A DNA stretch of 64,000 nucleotides, taken from positions 313,740,235 through 313,804,234 of the forward strand of contig NC_081405.1 of NCBI RefSeq assembly GCF_030272615.1, written 5' to 3'. Numbering within the stretch: position 1 is the first letter of the stretch; each line of letters begins with the position of its first letter. The notes beneath the pieces were generated by a model. That model made no database searches, was not told the origin of the DNA, and saw only the letters and a list, made by a program, of their open reading frames with translations. Of the stretch, positions 46,601-58,089 are shown piece by piece. The position numbers and the translations under genes are program-made. This DNA is from Cryptomeria japonica (lineage: Eukaryota > Streptophyta > Pinopsida > Cupressales > Cupressaceae).

Positions 46601-47684
46601 CGTGACCTATGAACCAATTGTAGGGAGGGTGCTCATTATGCATCCAGTTCATCTGGACTTGAGAGAAGCGGGCTAATGGTTCATCAAGGATTGAACCAAG
46701 ATCTTTGAGTGCAGGAATCAAGAAAAGGTCTAAAAAACTGGTATGCATTGAAAGAGGCTAACAACAAGGATGTCCAAGCCAACACCGGCATCCTATTTCC
46801 TGATTCATCACAAGTTGCCAACCACATGTGCTAGCTGAAGAAATCCTCATTCTGATGCAGGAGCAAATGGACCAAAACTGAGGAAAACTTGAAGCATCGC
46901 AACTGCTGAAATTCTGATAATTGCTTCACCATGGCCCTGGCTATGGTGATTGAGAAGTCAAAATGAACAGACTTTCTCTACTTCCTGCACTTAAAAGAAA
47001 ACCCATGATTGTGGTTGTTATGTCTTGGTCATTATCATAACCGCATAGCTAGGCAAGGGTAGAATAAATATCCTTGAGGTCATCATGCTTCAGATCATTG
47101 TATGACAGTGGGAACCTCGAAAGCCCAGAAGATAGACTCTGGTTAAGTGTTCTCTAGCAAAATTTTAATGCATCTCTCCTGGTACCCCAGAACTCTTCCA
47201 TTGAACTCTCTAAGAATACTTTTGTCCCTTCAAAGATAGGGCAGCACATCATATTCCTAACAGCTTCTGGAGATATTACCACCTTCAAGGAAGAGCCACT
47301 AATAGAACAGGTGGTGGGGTCAAAAACATCGGCATAGACCGCTATGAGCTCTGGACAATATGGAACCATGGGGACCACAAATTGGTGTGCACCACTACCC
47401 CAGAGTCAAACTGCCATTGGCTATGATTTCGCTCTATGGTTGAGCATTCTATTACATGCGGCCTCTCTTAGGTTCTTGGGTTGCTTGTAGAGCTCTGGCT
47501 CAAAAACGTTTTCAAAGGAATCTAGCACAATGGATGTATTTCGAGTGACCGTCTTTACCTTGACTTTGGTTCTTGGGTAATCTTCTTTGGGAGGGATGGC
47601 ATGCGAAGAATATGAGAGTTCTCCGAAAATGTCCACCCAGAATCCTCCATGAGTAGAGTCTGAGGATGTTGCTTCGGCCTCCAT
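43646..47684 (-). pseudogene. Element H extra 3' ORF, unknown function
   Basis: A long degenerate frame runs from MEAEATSSDSTHGGFWVDIF (47684) to the end near 43646. Open pieces include 47378-47154, 46748-46515, 46232-45930, 45779-45555, 45506-44811, 44290-44072 and 44068-43646. The N-terminal half has SFENVFEPELYKQPKNL and MVPYCPELIAVYADVFDP, and later AEAWPKKKGEDFWIYRQEVS. The middle is Ser/Pro-rich. The C-terminal third is strongly heptad-like (ENAHLRESLNQQRKEDKAQS), so probably coiled coil. Long ORFs between integrase and 3' LTR are known in Tat-lineage gypsy elements; their role is not established. Confidence 0.6.
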
Positions 47685-47742
47685 TTTTAGGTTGTGACTT
47701 TACCTCTGCCAAACTTTCAAAAACTAAGAGAGAAAAGAGCAC

Positions 47743-48189
47743 TTAGGTTACAAAATCATAATAAGATGAAAAGGAGAGGGTAACCTTGCTCTTTAAATGC
47801 ACTATGTGCCTAGATTTTTGCAAAAGCAAATGCTTAATGGCAAGCGCCTTCCTACACGCGTGCCAGCTCATTTTGCAGCTGCAATAAATTCCTGAGGAGG
47901 ATGAGTGCCGCCATTCCCGCTTTCCAAGAAAGCTTTTAGTTAACCCACCATTACTTGAATCCGCTTGAGAGAAAAAGCATGTCCGGATAGATCTTTTCTT
48001 TAACTGAGAGAATCAGCAAGCAGTGAAGCTTGCGCAAGTTGAGATGGTCCTGTAGAGGTTGAGTTTTAAATGCGATGTACTTGCACATTCACGTGGCATT
48101 TTCTTACATAAACTCCTTCTTCAAGGAACCTAGCAGGACATTACCAACTCTAAATCCAAACTCATTCCCTTGTGTGAATTAATGGAATC
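47743..48189. other. Spacer between the extra ORF and the antisense ORF of H
   Basis: This stretch holds no supported frame. It lies upstream of both divergent reading frames (sense ORF starting at 47684 on the minus strand, antisense ORF starting at 48190 on the plus strand), so it could contain promoters, but I recognise no clear motif. Confidence 0.45.
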
Positions 48190-49020
48190 ATGGCAAGAGC
48201 ATTGGAGTTTGGGAAGGTTGGCACCTCAAGCATTTGTCATCTTGAGCTGCAATTTCACTATAAATATGTATTTTCAAACATTCATTTGTACAGTGCTAGC
48301 TTCAACGATGGAGTTTCCTCAACCATGGATACTCCCATTAGGCTTGTCAACAGCAAAGCGTTGGTCGCTTTCTTTGGAAATATCTTTGATCGGAGGTTGC
48401 AGCTAATGACCCGGTAGAAGAATCCTCTGATAATCGCTACTATTAAGTGGGTGCTCGAAGAGGACTTCATCGATAATGCAGATTGATACCGTGTGAACAT
48501 GAATATTTTCTCGCGCTTTGTAGCCTCACTGCTAGATTGCAATCTGGATGGGCTAATAGCTTTGCAGCTTACCAAGGCTCTCTTTTCCCAGGACTATCTA
48601 GGCAGATTGGAGGATGTAATTGCATATCATGTCCCTTTCAGGGGCCTCCCCCTGGCATCTGTCCTGAGACGGTTCATTTTTTCTGGCAATGAATTACCCT
48701 GGCATCCGCTCATCAGCGGTCTAAAGATGATGACGTTGTCTTCTCATCGATTTCACGTCGAGCTCACTGTGGAATTCCTCCTGTGGGTTCACATGATAGT
48801 CCCTATTTTGGATGGAACCGAATGGTGTTCTGACTTTAGGGAGTACATTTTCACTCGATTTTTGACGTCGCATATACAACCGGACCTAGTCATCGTCTAC
48901 ATGGTTGGAGTGCTTGATGACAATCAAGGCCATGGGTGGTTAGAGGGAGATGACATTCCAGATGATAGCGGGGACCCAGACTTCCAGATGAGGGATGGTG
49001 AAGATGAGGAGGATAAATGA
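48190..49020 (+). pseudogene. Element H antisense ORF, unknown protein
   Basis: Antisense to the element, one reading phase stays open for 277 codons apart from two stops (48415-48417 TAG and 48484-48486 region TGA). It begins MARALEFGKVGTSSICHLEL and ends in an acidic tail (DDIPDDSGDPDFQMRDGEDE, then EDK). The middle is hydrophobic and leucine-rich (RFVASLLDCNLDGLIALQLT, VPFRGLPLASVLRRF). I recognise no domain. Tat-lineage gypsy elements such as Grande are known to carry antisense ORFs here, which supports it as a real, recently broken gene. The TGA/TAA end is at 49018-49020. Confidence 0.55.
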
Positions 49021-49269
49021 TAAAGTGGCAACCTAACCTGTAGCACTTGACTTATTACTTTTCATAAAAAAACATGGAAGGGGGCCAGAAGCCTTGCTCT
49101 TGAAAATGTAAAACAAAATGCCCATAATATGATAGTTTTTTATCCTTTTTCTTCATATGGCATATTTTGTGATTATAATTACCTTGCTTGGATATGGCTG
49201 AGAATAATTAAAATAAAAAAAGGCACGCAAAAAGCACTATTTACAATATATGCATTTAGGGAGGAAGAA

Positions 49270-50330
49270 AGCTTAATAGATAGGTTTGAGGTGGAACCCA
49301 TTGACTGGGATCCGACAAGAATCTCCATTCATATCTTTGAGGTTGAAATAATTAACACCCTTACAATTCATGATATGGAAAGGCCCCTCCCACAAACCTT
49401 CAAACTCGGCATGCTGACCAAGCTTGGCCAGTCTTTCGTTATATTTCAGCATGAGGTCCCCTGGGCTGAAAACCTAATTGGAACTTTTTTTGCTATCAAA
49501 CCACCTCTTGATGGCTTGTTGGCGGTCTTAGAGATGCGAAAGCTATCTCTCTGGCTTCTTTGAGCTCCATAATTTTTGCCAACCTTATAGCCATCGGGTT
49601 GTTCTCTACCACCTCGATAGACTTAAGTAGTTGCAGGGCCAGCATCTCTAAAGAGGTAGGAAATAGCACATCCTTCCCATAAACCAGCTTGTATGGGGAC
49701 TTTTTTAGAACCTGCTTGGGTGTTATTCGGTTCCCCCATAATGCACTCCTTAGGTGGTGGTGCCATTCCCTTTTATATTCTGAGCCTATCCTCTTGATGA
49801 GCCTGATAAGGTTCTTGTTAGCGGACTCGATGATCCTGTTCCCCTATGGGTAGTAATTGGAAGAGGTTTTGAGGTAGATACCTCTGTTGAGGGTGAACTG
49901 GGTTATTCAGGAATCGGTGAACGCCTGCACGTTGTCTAATATGATGGTCTTGGGTGGACCATATCGGCACACCAGGTCTTCTAGGAAAGTCAGCACTTCT
50001 CTCTCCGATGAATTTCTTAAAGGGATGGCCACAACCACCTGGTGAAGTAGTCAGTGGCGGTCAGGATCCACTTGTGTCTGGATGAACTGGGGAGGTTGAT
50101 CATTCCTATAAAATCAAGTCCCCACTAGGTGAAAGGCTCTTCTATCATCACAGGTCTGAGGGGCATTGTCGCTTTTCTACTCCTACCAGTATAATATTGG
50201 TATTCCTTACATTCCCTTACCAAAGCATGCACATCTTTGAACATAGAGGGCCAAAAATATCTGGCCTGGGTGATTTTGATGATGGTTTTCTATGCAAAGA
50301 AATGGCCTTCTAACAAACCATAGTGAAATT
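49270..50330 (-). pseudogene. Element H integrase
   Basis: On the minus strand the zinc-binding part shows HEFHYGLLEGHF and VRECKEYQ, where the second Cys of the CxxC pair is Tyr. The catalytic core has ILTATDYFTRW (first Asp), TIILDNVQAFTD (second Asp) and RIIESANKNLIRLIKRI (Glu), all three catalytic residues kept. The C-terminal domain reads SPGDLMLKYNERLAKLGQHA, then EGLWEGPFHI and VNGFHLKPIY, ending near 49270. Stops occur near 50120, 50050, 49910, 49840 and 49560. Confidence 0.8.
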
Positions 50331-50639
50331 CATGCAAGATTTTATCTACTTGGCATGGGTCCACGCAGCGGAGCAAAACCCCATCAAAATTTCTTTTGAA
50401 AAGTACACCATCTACCAGGCGGAAACCGTTGTTTTGGAGTCTCTAGAACCTTTTCTTTTCTAGAGGGAGACCCTCGGGGAAAATTCTGGTTTTCATAAAG
50501 TTCTTTTTGGCCTACATCCAGCATGTGTTTGGAGACTCAGGGAAAACATCACGACTTCCTTTGTAGCCATCTCGTATTTATGGGGTTCGCGCTCATGAAC
50601 TATATATTCGCATAAGCCTTTGTCGCAAACTATTTTGGT

Positions 50640-51080
50640 TGGCCTGACGTCGACGTCGTACTCCAAGATCTTAGTGATCTAATTGGCCCTCTTTTCGGTG
50701 ATATCACCCTCCATGATGTATTCTCAGACTGCAGGATGAGCTACATATATGGTGGTTTTATTGCAAGCAATGAAGTGTCTAAATTTCTTCAGTCCCTTCA
50801 CTACGGCCAAGGCTTGATTTTTGACAAAATTGTATTTAGCCTCATATTCTTTGAGAGTCTTTGAATGGAAAGCTATGGGATGCTTGCTCCCCTTTTTGAC
50901 ATCCTTCTGGGTCAGGACCATGGTGATGCTATACTGACCTGAAAAAACATACATTATGAAGTCTTTTGACATATTCGGGTTAGATAACACGGGGGCTGAA
51001 CATATGGCATCTTTGATTTTGTTAAAATCTCCTTTGGCTTCAGGAGTCCATTTGAAATGTGTCTCCTTCTTGCGCATCAA
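50640..51080 (-). pseudogene. Element H gypsy-type RNase H
   Basis: This is the RNase H directly joined to reverse transcriptase. HFKWTPEAKGDFNKIKDAIC, PNMSKDFIMYVFSGQYSITM, HPIAFHSKTLKEYEAKYNF and KNQALAVVKGLKKFRHFIA are family landmarks. The usual catalytic Asp in the YxDAS position reads VFSGQ, so it is altered. The first stop is at 50724; the tether to integrase (YDVDVRPTKIVCDKGLCEY) continues in the same phase. Confidence 0.78.
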
Positions 51081-52301
51081 GGTGATGGGCCTTATTATTC
51101 TAGCAAAATCAGAAATGAAACGGCTGACAAAGTTGACCTTTCCTAGGAAAGACTGGACTCCCTTTTTGTTGATCGGAAGGGGAAGGTCTTTTATTTCTTT
51201 GACTCAATCTGGGTCAATGGAGACACCTTCCTTGGACACTAGATGTCCTAGTAGCTTACCTTGGGGAATGCCAAAGATACATTTCTTTGGGTTTAAGGAA
51301 ATTCCAAACTCGAGGCACTTTTGGAAAACTAGTTTGAGATTATCAAAATGATCTTCTCAGTGTTTAGAAAAAATTGTTAGGTCATCCAAATATATCAGAA
51401 TAATATTATTAATGAGCTCTTTAAAGGCCAGATCCATAGCTCTTTGAAAAGTTGCTCCAGCATTTGACAGCCCAAAAGACATCTTTTGGTATGCGAATAT
51501 TCCCCACTTGGTGGTCGAAGTTGTCTTGTGTTGATCCTTTGGCTTCACCAGGACTTGATTATATCCTAAGAAACCATCAAGCATCGAGAACATTTCTGAT
51601 CCCACCACTATGCTCAGCAACTGCTCCATTGAAGGCAAGGGTTAGTGATCTTTGAGAGATGCCTGATTTTAATCTCTGAAATCTACACAGAGTCAGATAT
51701 CTCCATTCTTTTTTCTTATAGGAACCAAATCAGACACCCACATATAGTGTTTAATGGGGTAGATAATCCAGGACTCGATCAGCTTTCTCAACTCTTGAGC
51801 CATGAGGGACTCAATCTTCATATTGACTGGCCTTTCCTTATGTCAGACTGGCCTAGCTCCACCAGTGAGTTCAATAGTATTTTGAATGACACTGGAGTTA
51901 TAGCCTTTCAAATATTCATAAGACCATGCCAAGATGCCTATGTATTCATTACAATACCGGGCCAAACGTCTCCTGTCCTCCGGAGAAACATCTTTTCCTA
52001 CTTTAAGTATTCTCCCATCTCCTACTGACATTTCGGTATAATCTCCTTTATCATTCGTAAGCTTCCGCTTGTCCGTTTTGGTGTCATCATGGTTGAACAA
52101 ATTCTCCAAGGTGATCAGACCATTAGCAAGTTTATTGGATTTTAGTTGGAGGATTTGGTCTTTGTAAGCTTCCTTTACTTTAGGTTGTAGCTGATCTGCA
52201 AACTCCCCTAAGTTTTGAATGAACAGTACAATCTTCTCATCACTCTCGAAAAACTTTCCATTGGGTGTTGTTATCAAGGATAGCCAGCCAAAAAACCACA
52301 T
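51081..52301 (-). pseudogene. Element H reverse transcriptase and upstream linker
   Basis: The linker (52301-51843) holds PEDRRRLARYCNEYIGILAW and IQNTIELTGGARPV. Reverse transcriptase follows: KLIESWIIYPIKHYMWVSDL, VPIRKKNGDI, LCVDFRD, PLPSMEQLL, MLDGFLGYNQV, WGIFAYQKMSFGLSNAGATF, and the active site IILIYLDDLTIFS near 51400-51365. Then come NPKKCIFGIPQGKLLGHLVS and FLGKVNFVSRFI. Isolated stops lie near 51840, 51690, 51640, 51356 and 51205. The YLDD box is intact. Confidence 0.85.
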
Positions 52302-52329
52302 AGACTATTTGGGAATTGGCGAGCAAGTC

Positions 52330-52790
52330 CGCAGCAGGCTCGAATTGTGATCCAATTGTAGTCGTTTGATCGGCAGCAGCATTTATCTTTCAGGGGATAC
52401 TTTGGATGTTGAAAGAGTCGAAGCTTTCAATTAAATCCCACATTCTGGAACGGTAAGATCTCATGCAGAAATGTTTAGCACTGGAAATTCCTCAAACTTG
52501 GTGTACCACCAGCTCAGAGTCACCCAGGACTCTTAGTTGCTTGATACCCATCTTCTCCACCAAGCTCGGACCTTGGATCAATCCTTCGTATTCTGCCTCA
52601 TTATTTGAACATGCAAACTATAAATGGAAAGAATTCAAGATTCACTCACCAGAGGGTGAAGAGAGGCAAATCCTAGCTCTAGAACCTACTGTGCATCTCA
52701 CACCATCAAAATGCAAGGTCCAGAGAGTAGATGACAATTCTTCCTTAGAGAAAGGCTCTTTGATAAGCTTTGGGATGACCTAGTTTTCGT
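52330..52790 (-). pseudogene. Element H second (archaeal-type) RNase H, upstream of RT
   Basis: On the minus strand LHFDGVRCTVGSRARICL (about 52715-52660) holds the first catalytic Asp. NNEAEYEGLIQG (about 52607-52570) holds the Glu, LRVLGDSELVVHQV (about 52535-52500) the second Asp, and an NAAADQ-type end lies near 52380. NNEAEYEAL and GDSxLVxxQ are hallmarks of archaeal- or bacterial-type RNase HI found as a second RNase H in Tat-lineage elements. It lies between protease and reverse transcriptase. Stops near 52620 and 52495 break it. Confidence 0.7.
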
Positions 52791-53040
52791 AAAAAATGCA
52801 ATAGGTGCCTAGGCCGGTAGCATGGTAGTTGGAGAATGGATTGGAGTCTATGAATTCATTTAAGAAAAGCTCTTGGTTTGGTGGGATCTCCCCGGTCACT
52901 TGCTCATCTTCCAGGAGCTCTATGACTTTCCTTTCTTCATTCGAGATGGAAGTATGAGTGGGCTCAAAATTAATCATGGCCTGGTCTGCTATGTGCTCGG
53001 CATGAAGGGGATCTAAAAGGATTTTGAGTTTGGCTCCGCA

Positions 53041-53463
53041 CTAGGTGCAGAGGATGAGGTGAGACCAATCTAAGGACAGATAGCCTCCTATCTTGGCAGT
53101 AAAATCCCAAGAAAGGCAAAGCCCGAAAACAGGCGGGATGTTGATGACCACTACTTCTTGGGGCACAATAATACTAGGGCACGCGAACAATGTCAGGGGG
53201 AGACTTTTAATAAGACCTATGGTCTGGACTTTATTTCCATCTAATTGCATGACTCCCCTATTTAAAGGTTCGTACGTGATATTCAAAACCTCAGCGATCT
53301 GTCTGGGCATGATGGTAGTGCTAGCTTCGGAATCTATCATAAAATTATGCAACAGTTTATCCCCGACTATAAGGGTTAGATAGAATGGGTTGGGTTTGGG
53401 CTTACCTTCCATCTGAGCCTTGGGAGGTGTGGTCTTGTTGGTTAACATGGTCAAAGAGCACAA
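53041..53463 (-). pseudogene. Element H aspartic protease
   Basis: A 140-codon open stretch has LIVGDKLLHNFMIDSEASTT, where the retropepsin triplet DSG reads DSE, then IMPRQIAEVLNITYEPLNRG and a C-terminal VFGLCLSWDFTAKIGGYLSL (usually LLLSRDWxAKLGG). The glycine loss in the active site suggests an inactive enzyme. It follows gag in the minus-strand order. Confidence 0.8.
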
Positions 53464-53639
53464 TTTGTCTATAGGGGGTTGGGGATTTCTTTTGTTCTAC
53501 TTTGGAGCTTTGGTAGAGACTTTGTTTGCGCTTTCACTGGTGTCGGACAGGGCCTCCTTCAGCTGATTCTTTTGCTCTGGGATGCTAAGCAGGTCCCATA
53601 GAAATACATTGGTTTGAGCCTTTTTCAGCTACTCCACCA

Positions 53640-55208
53640 CATCTAGTATTGTGGGCACCAATTCTTTTGACTCTCTTGGCTTGAAAGGGATGAACTCTTT
53701 CCTTGGGTATGTAGGGACGACTGCAAGTTGCTCAGGAGTTGTAACTGCAGGTGTTCTCCCTGATGTGTTCAGATTCTCCCCAATGAAATGTATTTTAGAG
53801 TAGAGATTATAATCTGATTGTACAAAGGGACTTCCTTCCTTTGAGGTAGTTGCATCATTGGTTAATACCGCATCCACATTTTCCATCCAAGAGAATAATG
53901 CATGATCTGGGGCAATCTATGTCTCCTGTTGCATTGACATACCCTGCATTTGGGCAATGAGAGAAGCATTATCCATACCAGGGGATGCATAAACAGACTC
54001 ATCAGGCATCACGCCTAGGATCCGTTGCTCTGCAATCTTTTGTTGTAGATTTCCTCTCGAACAATTTCTTGGTGTGTGAGCGTTGTTGCATGGAAAACAC
54101 CAAGAGTTAGTATCATCTGCTAGATTATTTTGACCCACTTCCAACTCTTTTCCGATGTTGGGATAAACGATCTGCAAAGGATTGGGGACTGGGCGTATTT
54201 GATCATTCTATAGGGTAGACTTGTCGGCATGGTGGTTTGCATGTTAATTATGCTGGTATGGGGGTCAATTCCCTTGGAAATTTTCCTGAAAAGGGGGTCT
54301 AGCGGGTGAGATTTGGGCTCTTTTCAGATTAATGATTTCATTTGAGAAGGATCTCAGCAAATCTTTCATGTCATTGACCTCTGCAGTTAGGGATGATTGT
54401 GGAGGGACATATGTTTGCTCGGGGTCGGGGTACACATACATAGATTGCGGAGTAGATGTACTAGGGGCAACCTCTTTAGGAATTTGGTGAGATATTTTAG
54501 GAAAGACTGGCATGATGGGGTGAAGGGCAAGCTTCCCGACGTCGATCAAATTATTTTATGCTTGTACTGCTATGTCAAATGCTTGCGGGAGGGTGTTGTC
54601 ACCTAAGGATTGGATCATCACTGATATGTCAAAATTGAAGGCCTTTAGGTAAAAAACAAATGCCATATCCACAGGAGGGCGGGTAGATAGAGGTATTATT
54701 TGTCGGGTCCACTGGAATCTCAAATTGAATTCCGTCAATGCTTCCTAAGGGGCCCTCTTTATTGTGATCAATTGGTGCCTCAGTGACGATCTGTCGTCCT
54801 TGTCAGAGAATCTCTAAAAGAAACGGTCGCCTATTGATCCCAATCTACTATAGTATTGGGCCCCAAGGATTTGAACCAATCTAGATCTCTTCCTTTGAAA
54901 GAGGCTACGAGCAATCTCAAGGCTACATGTTGCTCGGTAATGTCATGAATCATGCAGATGATGGCTATATCTTGCAAATGCTCCCCTGGAGTCTTATGAC
55001 ATTCTCCAGTAAACTTGGGTACATCTTTTAGCATAGCCACGAAAATTGGCCCCCAGACTACTGGTGAGGTTAAAGGAATGAGGGGGATCCCATTATTATA
55101 GGTCACAAAATTTCTAGGGGGAATGTGCGCCATTGCTGTGAGGGTGACTGCAGGAAAGACAGGTAAGCTCTGAGAAGAAGAGGATGCAGTTGAATGAACG
55201 TTCACCAA
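53640..55208 (-). pseudogene. Element H gag
   Basis: The open stretch 55208-54831 begins MVNVHSTASSSSQSLPVFPA and contains KFTGECHKTPGEHLQDIAII and FKGRDLDWFKSLGPNTIVDW, the gypsy capsid core. The next part (54738-54556) has EFNLRFQWTRQIIPLSTRPP. A zinc knuckle WCFPCNNAHTPRNC (about 54102-54061) is of the short CX2CX3HX4C type. The rest is linker to protease. Stops lie near 54829, 54555, 54264 and 53915. Confidence 0.8.
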
Positions 55209-55300
55209 GGGGGAAGGAGTAAACTAGGATTTAGGGTTGTTTGACTCCTGGTGACAGGTTTGTGACTCATAAACTGGCTCAAGGTTTATTCAAACTATTG

Positions 55301-55317
55301 TCCCATCGTGCGTGCCA
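55301..55317 (-). other. Primer binding site of element H
   Basis: On the minus strand TGGCACGCACGATGGGA follows the LTR end after ten bases (GTTCTTTTTC). The TGGCACGC start fits a tRNA-primed gypsy element; I do not assign the tRNA. Confidence 0.65.
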
Positions 55318-55327
55318 GAAAAAGAAC

Positions 55328-56444
55328 TGTTGACTCTAAATTTTACTTTGAAAGAAAACAGCCTTATGGGAAATTCAGTGATGGGGGACCAAATTGCCCG
55401 AGACTCACTGAATGACCTCCAGGTTTGAGAAGTCGACTCTTGTGTTTTTGAGAAAAGGGGAAGAAGGAAACTTAAAACAACAAGATCTAAACTACTGAGG
55501 CGATGCGCCAGAACATTTTATAAAAACATTAATCAGCATATAAAACCCAAAGACATGTAGTTTTAAAGCCCATTCAACAATCTACATATCCGAATAGAAC
55601 CACAACTAAGATACAATCAAAATTCTTTTGCAACATAAAGAAATATCAATCATGCATCTACCAGATAACAAGTGCAAAACATAGTTTAATCGACAGAGTC
55701 TTAGATATACATTTCCAAAGTTATCAAAATCACAAGGGAAAAGCATAGAAAACCATCATAGCATTCTCAAAAGAGGCATCACAAAGGCCGCAAGCACAAT
55801 CTGATTAACCTTCTTCAGAAAACAGTAACAGCTAAAAGGCTGAAATTCTATCTAAGAAAACTTAATTGTTTCTTTTTTAAGTTTTGAACCCCCATAATAG
55901 GGAAAAACAAGCATAAATAGAGCCCACAGCTCTGCTAATAGCCCAAAAATCCACCAACCAAGCACAACCACCCCTGAAATAGAAAAACCATGTCATGGCA
56001 TTTCGCAGGAACACACCCAGCAAAACAACCTCCGAAGTTGTTACTCCCACCCAGCCGCAATGATCTTCATACCTGCCTGAAACATAAAAGCCATGTCATG
56101 GCACTACCTGGAAAACCACACACACTAAAGGACACGTGGAAGCTTAGGGGAACCTCTATGAAAGAGCCTCCCAAGCGAAATAATACCAACAACGCGGAGA
56201 TGCCATGTGTCTCCATCTTTCTCAAACCACAGGGCGAGGCCCAAAGAAATATTGAGTCACCAAAACCAATCCATTTGTCACCTTCGCGCTACTTCAGACT
56301 TCGAATCATAAAACACGATCCGTCGGGGCAACGCTGAGATGAAATTTGGCCCGTACGTCGAGCGCAGCTGGAAAGTTAAAGAAGTAAACAAGGCATCCCA
56401 ATCAAAAATTTGCCCGCAAACTTTAACTGAAAATAATGTGAACA
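55328..56444 (-). mobile_element. 5' LTR of element H
   Basis: In minus orientation it is TGTTCACATTATT...GAGTCAACA, 1117 bp. It aligns with the 3' copy over the whole length with scattered substitutions, so the element is not very young. Confidence 0.9.
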
Positions 56445-56449
56445 CATTC

Positions 56450-56534
56450 AATGACAAAACATATTTCATTTATCACTTTTTAAGAGAGAATTTTGTATAA
56501 AAAGAAGTGAAGTTAGAATATGTTGAGACAAAGG
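56450..56534 (+). pseudogene. Copia-G RNase H C-terminal end
   Basis: MTKHISFIYHFLRENFV and VKLEYVETK match the copia RNase H ending (KHISxRYHFLREKV, VKIEYVSTKE). They continue the piece that ends at 42420 on the other side of element H. The frame stops matching at 56534, where the I LTR begins. Confidence 0.8.
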
Positions 56535-58027
56535 TGTTGCATGTGTTGTCATCGATGTTAATTATATGACAATGAAATAGTTTAGAACTATAGTGATGAT
56601 GAAAGACAAGAAATTCAGAGATTGGGAATTTTTAACATTTTTTTTTTGTTTATACTTTCTCTCTCCACCTTATCTTCTAAATTTCATGTTTTCAAGTAGT
56701 TTAAATGGGCAAGGTGTCATACATACCTTGAAGAATGTATTGTGTTTCTCTATATTTGAATCTATGGCTTTGTAGTTTGGAAGTAACAAAGAGGAAGATG
56801 TGAAGTATGTGTGTTTCTCTCCTAAGGTCACAAAAGTTAAGGTGGAAGTTTTAGGGGCATATAGAGTAAAGTTGTTACTATTGCCTGACATGATGGATAA
56901 GAAGAGTATTTCACGCTTCTATACACTTCAATTTTTGTTCTTGTAATTTGGGGGACTTGTTCACATTATATGTATACTATCTCAGCACAAATTTTAGTTG
57001 TTAAAGAGTACCACAAGTATGGATTTAAATGAATCTCAAGAATGTGTTTTTTGGTTTGACTATGCTACTAGGTTTAGTATTTGTTTGCTTTTGCCAACTC
57101 AATTTTGTGTGATAATATAAAAGGAGATATTTGGGAATAATTTTGGATTTCATATAATTATTTTGTGTGCTTTGCATAATGGTTCCTATTCTCTCTGGTA
57201 CTATTTTTGGTCTAGAGAAAATATATGGAATGGTAGATATTTGTTAGATTGACTTAGAAATTTTGTGCTAATACTTTGATGTATGCACCTACATGGAGAC
57301 GAGTGGTAAGGTGATTTTGGTCATGTTTACTCATAGTTTGGACTAAAACTATTTCCATTTCTTTGTGGAAGATTTTGGGTCCAACCTTTGGGGAGGTGCA
57401 CATTTCATGTCTATATATTTCATCTTGGTTAACTTAGAGAAAGCTTGTTGATGCTTACAGAGGATATAAATAAAAAAATAAATCCTAGGAAGTGTAGTTG
57501 TGAAGAATACATGTGAAGAAATATATAAAATTAACCAAAGATATTGAGCCAAAAGTATCATATCAATAAAGAAGTGTACTAGAGGCATTGGGCCAAAATA
57601 AACTGACATTTTTTGGTATAAGTGCTATGGAGTAAATTAACCAATAATTTGTGTTATTATGAGATTGTAGCCTCCTTATGTAAGCATTGTGATTCATAGG
57701 GAGCTTCCTTTGGTTGTAGCCATAAAACTATGTTCCAGGGAGTTACAACTTCCTTTGGGTTGTAGCCCATAAACCTAATGCAATCTTATTTTAATTTGTA
57801 AGGTTGGAATTGGATAGTAGCTAGAGGCAGCTTTTTCACCATGATTTTTCCTTTGATTATTTTTTCCACATAAATATGGTGTTTACTTGTACAATTGTGA
57901 TGAATAGTCTATTCCATTTTTGTTGATATTTTTTGAGTAAGGGTTTGAATTAACATGGATTTTGAAGGGTTTGGGCTTTACTCGAATACTGATTCACCCC
58001 CCTCTCAATATTTTGGTGTGTTTAATA
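56535..58027 (+). mobile_element. 5' LTR of copia element I
   Basis: It begins TGTTGCATGTGTTGTCATCGATG, like the Copia-C LTR start, and ends CTGATTCACCCCCCTCTCAA...TTTAATA before a primer binding site. It holds a TTTTTCCTTTGATTATTTTTTC block followed by CACATAAATATGGTG, matching the U5 block of related LTRs. Length is about 1.49 kb. No 3' copy lies in the window. Confidence 0.65.
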
Positions 58028-58042
58028 ATAGGTATCAAATTC
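58028..58042 (+). other. Primer binding site of element I
   Basis: ATAGGTATCAAATTC follows the LTR terminus. It is a mutated form of the copia Met-tRNA site. Confidence 0.7.
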
Positions 58043-58089
58043 AAGCTCCTTGGAAGAAGCCTAATAGCTTGAGCAAGATTTGGGATGGT

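Larger units (their letters stand above)
42416..56449 (-). mobile_element. Element H, 14 kb Ty3/gypsy element with extra ORFs
   Basis: Two LTRs (42421-43538 and 55328-56444) flank a 11.8 kb internal region coded on the minus strand. The target duplication is CATTA (42416-42420) and CATTC (56445-56449), one mismatch. The order on the minus strand is primer binding site, gag, protease, an archaeal-type RNase H, linker, reverse transcriptase, RNase H, integrase, then a long extra ORF before the 3' LTR; an antisense ORF lies between integrase and that extra ORF. Size, extra 3' ORF and second RNase H fit the Tat lineage of plant gypsy elements. Confidence 0.9.
35641..56534 (+). mobile_element. Copia-G, old element split by three insertions
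   Basis: Pieces of one plus-strand copia pol gene are found in order: integrase C-terminal end and linker (35741-35995), reverse transcriptase first half (36129-36689), second half and RNase H (41712-42420), and the RNase H end (56450-56534). The gaps are a 5 kb insertion (36690-41711) and gypsy element H (42421-56444); copia I begins at 56535. Every junction falls inside an otherwise continuous domain, so the pieces belong together. Confidence 0.75.
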
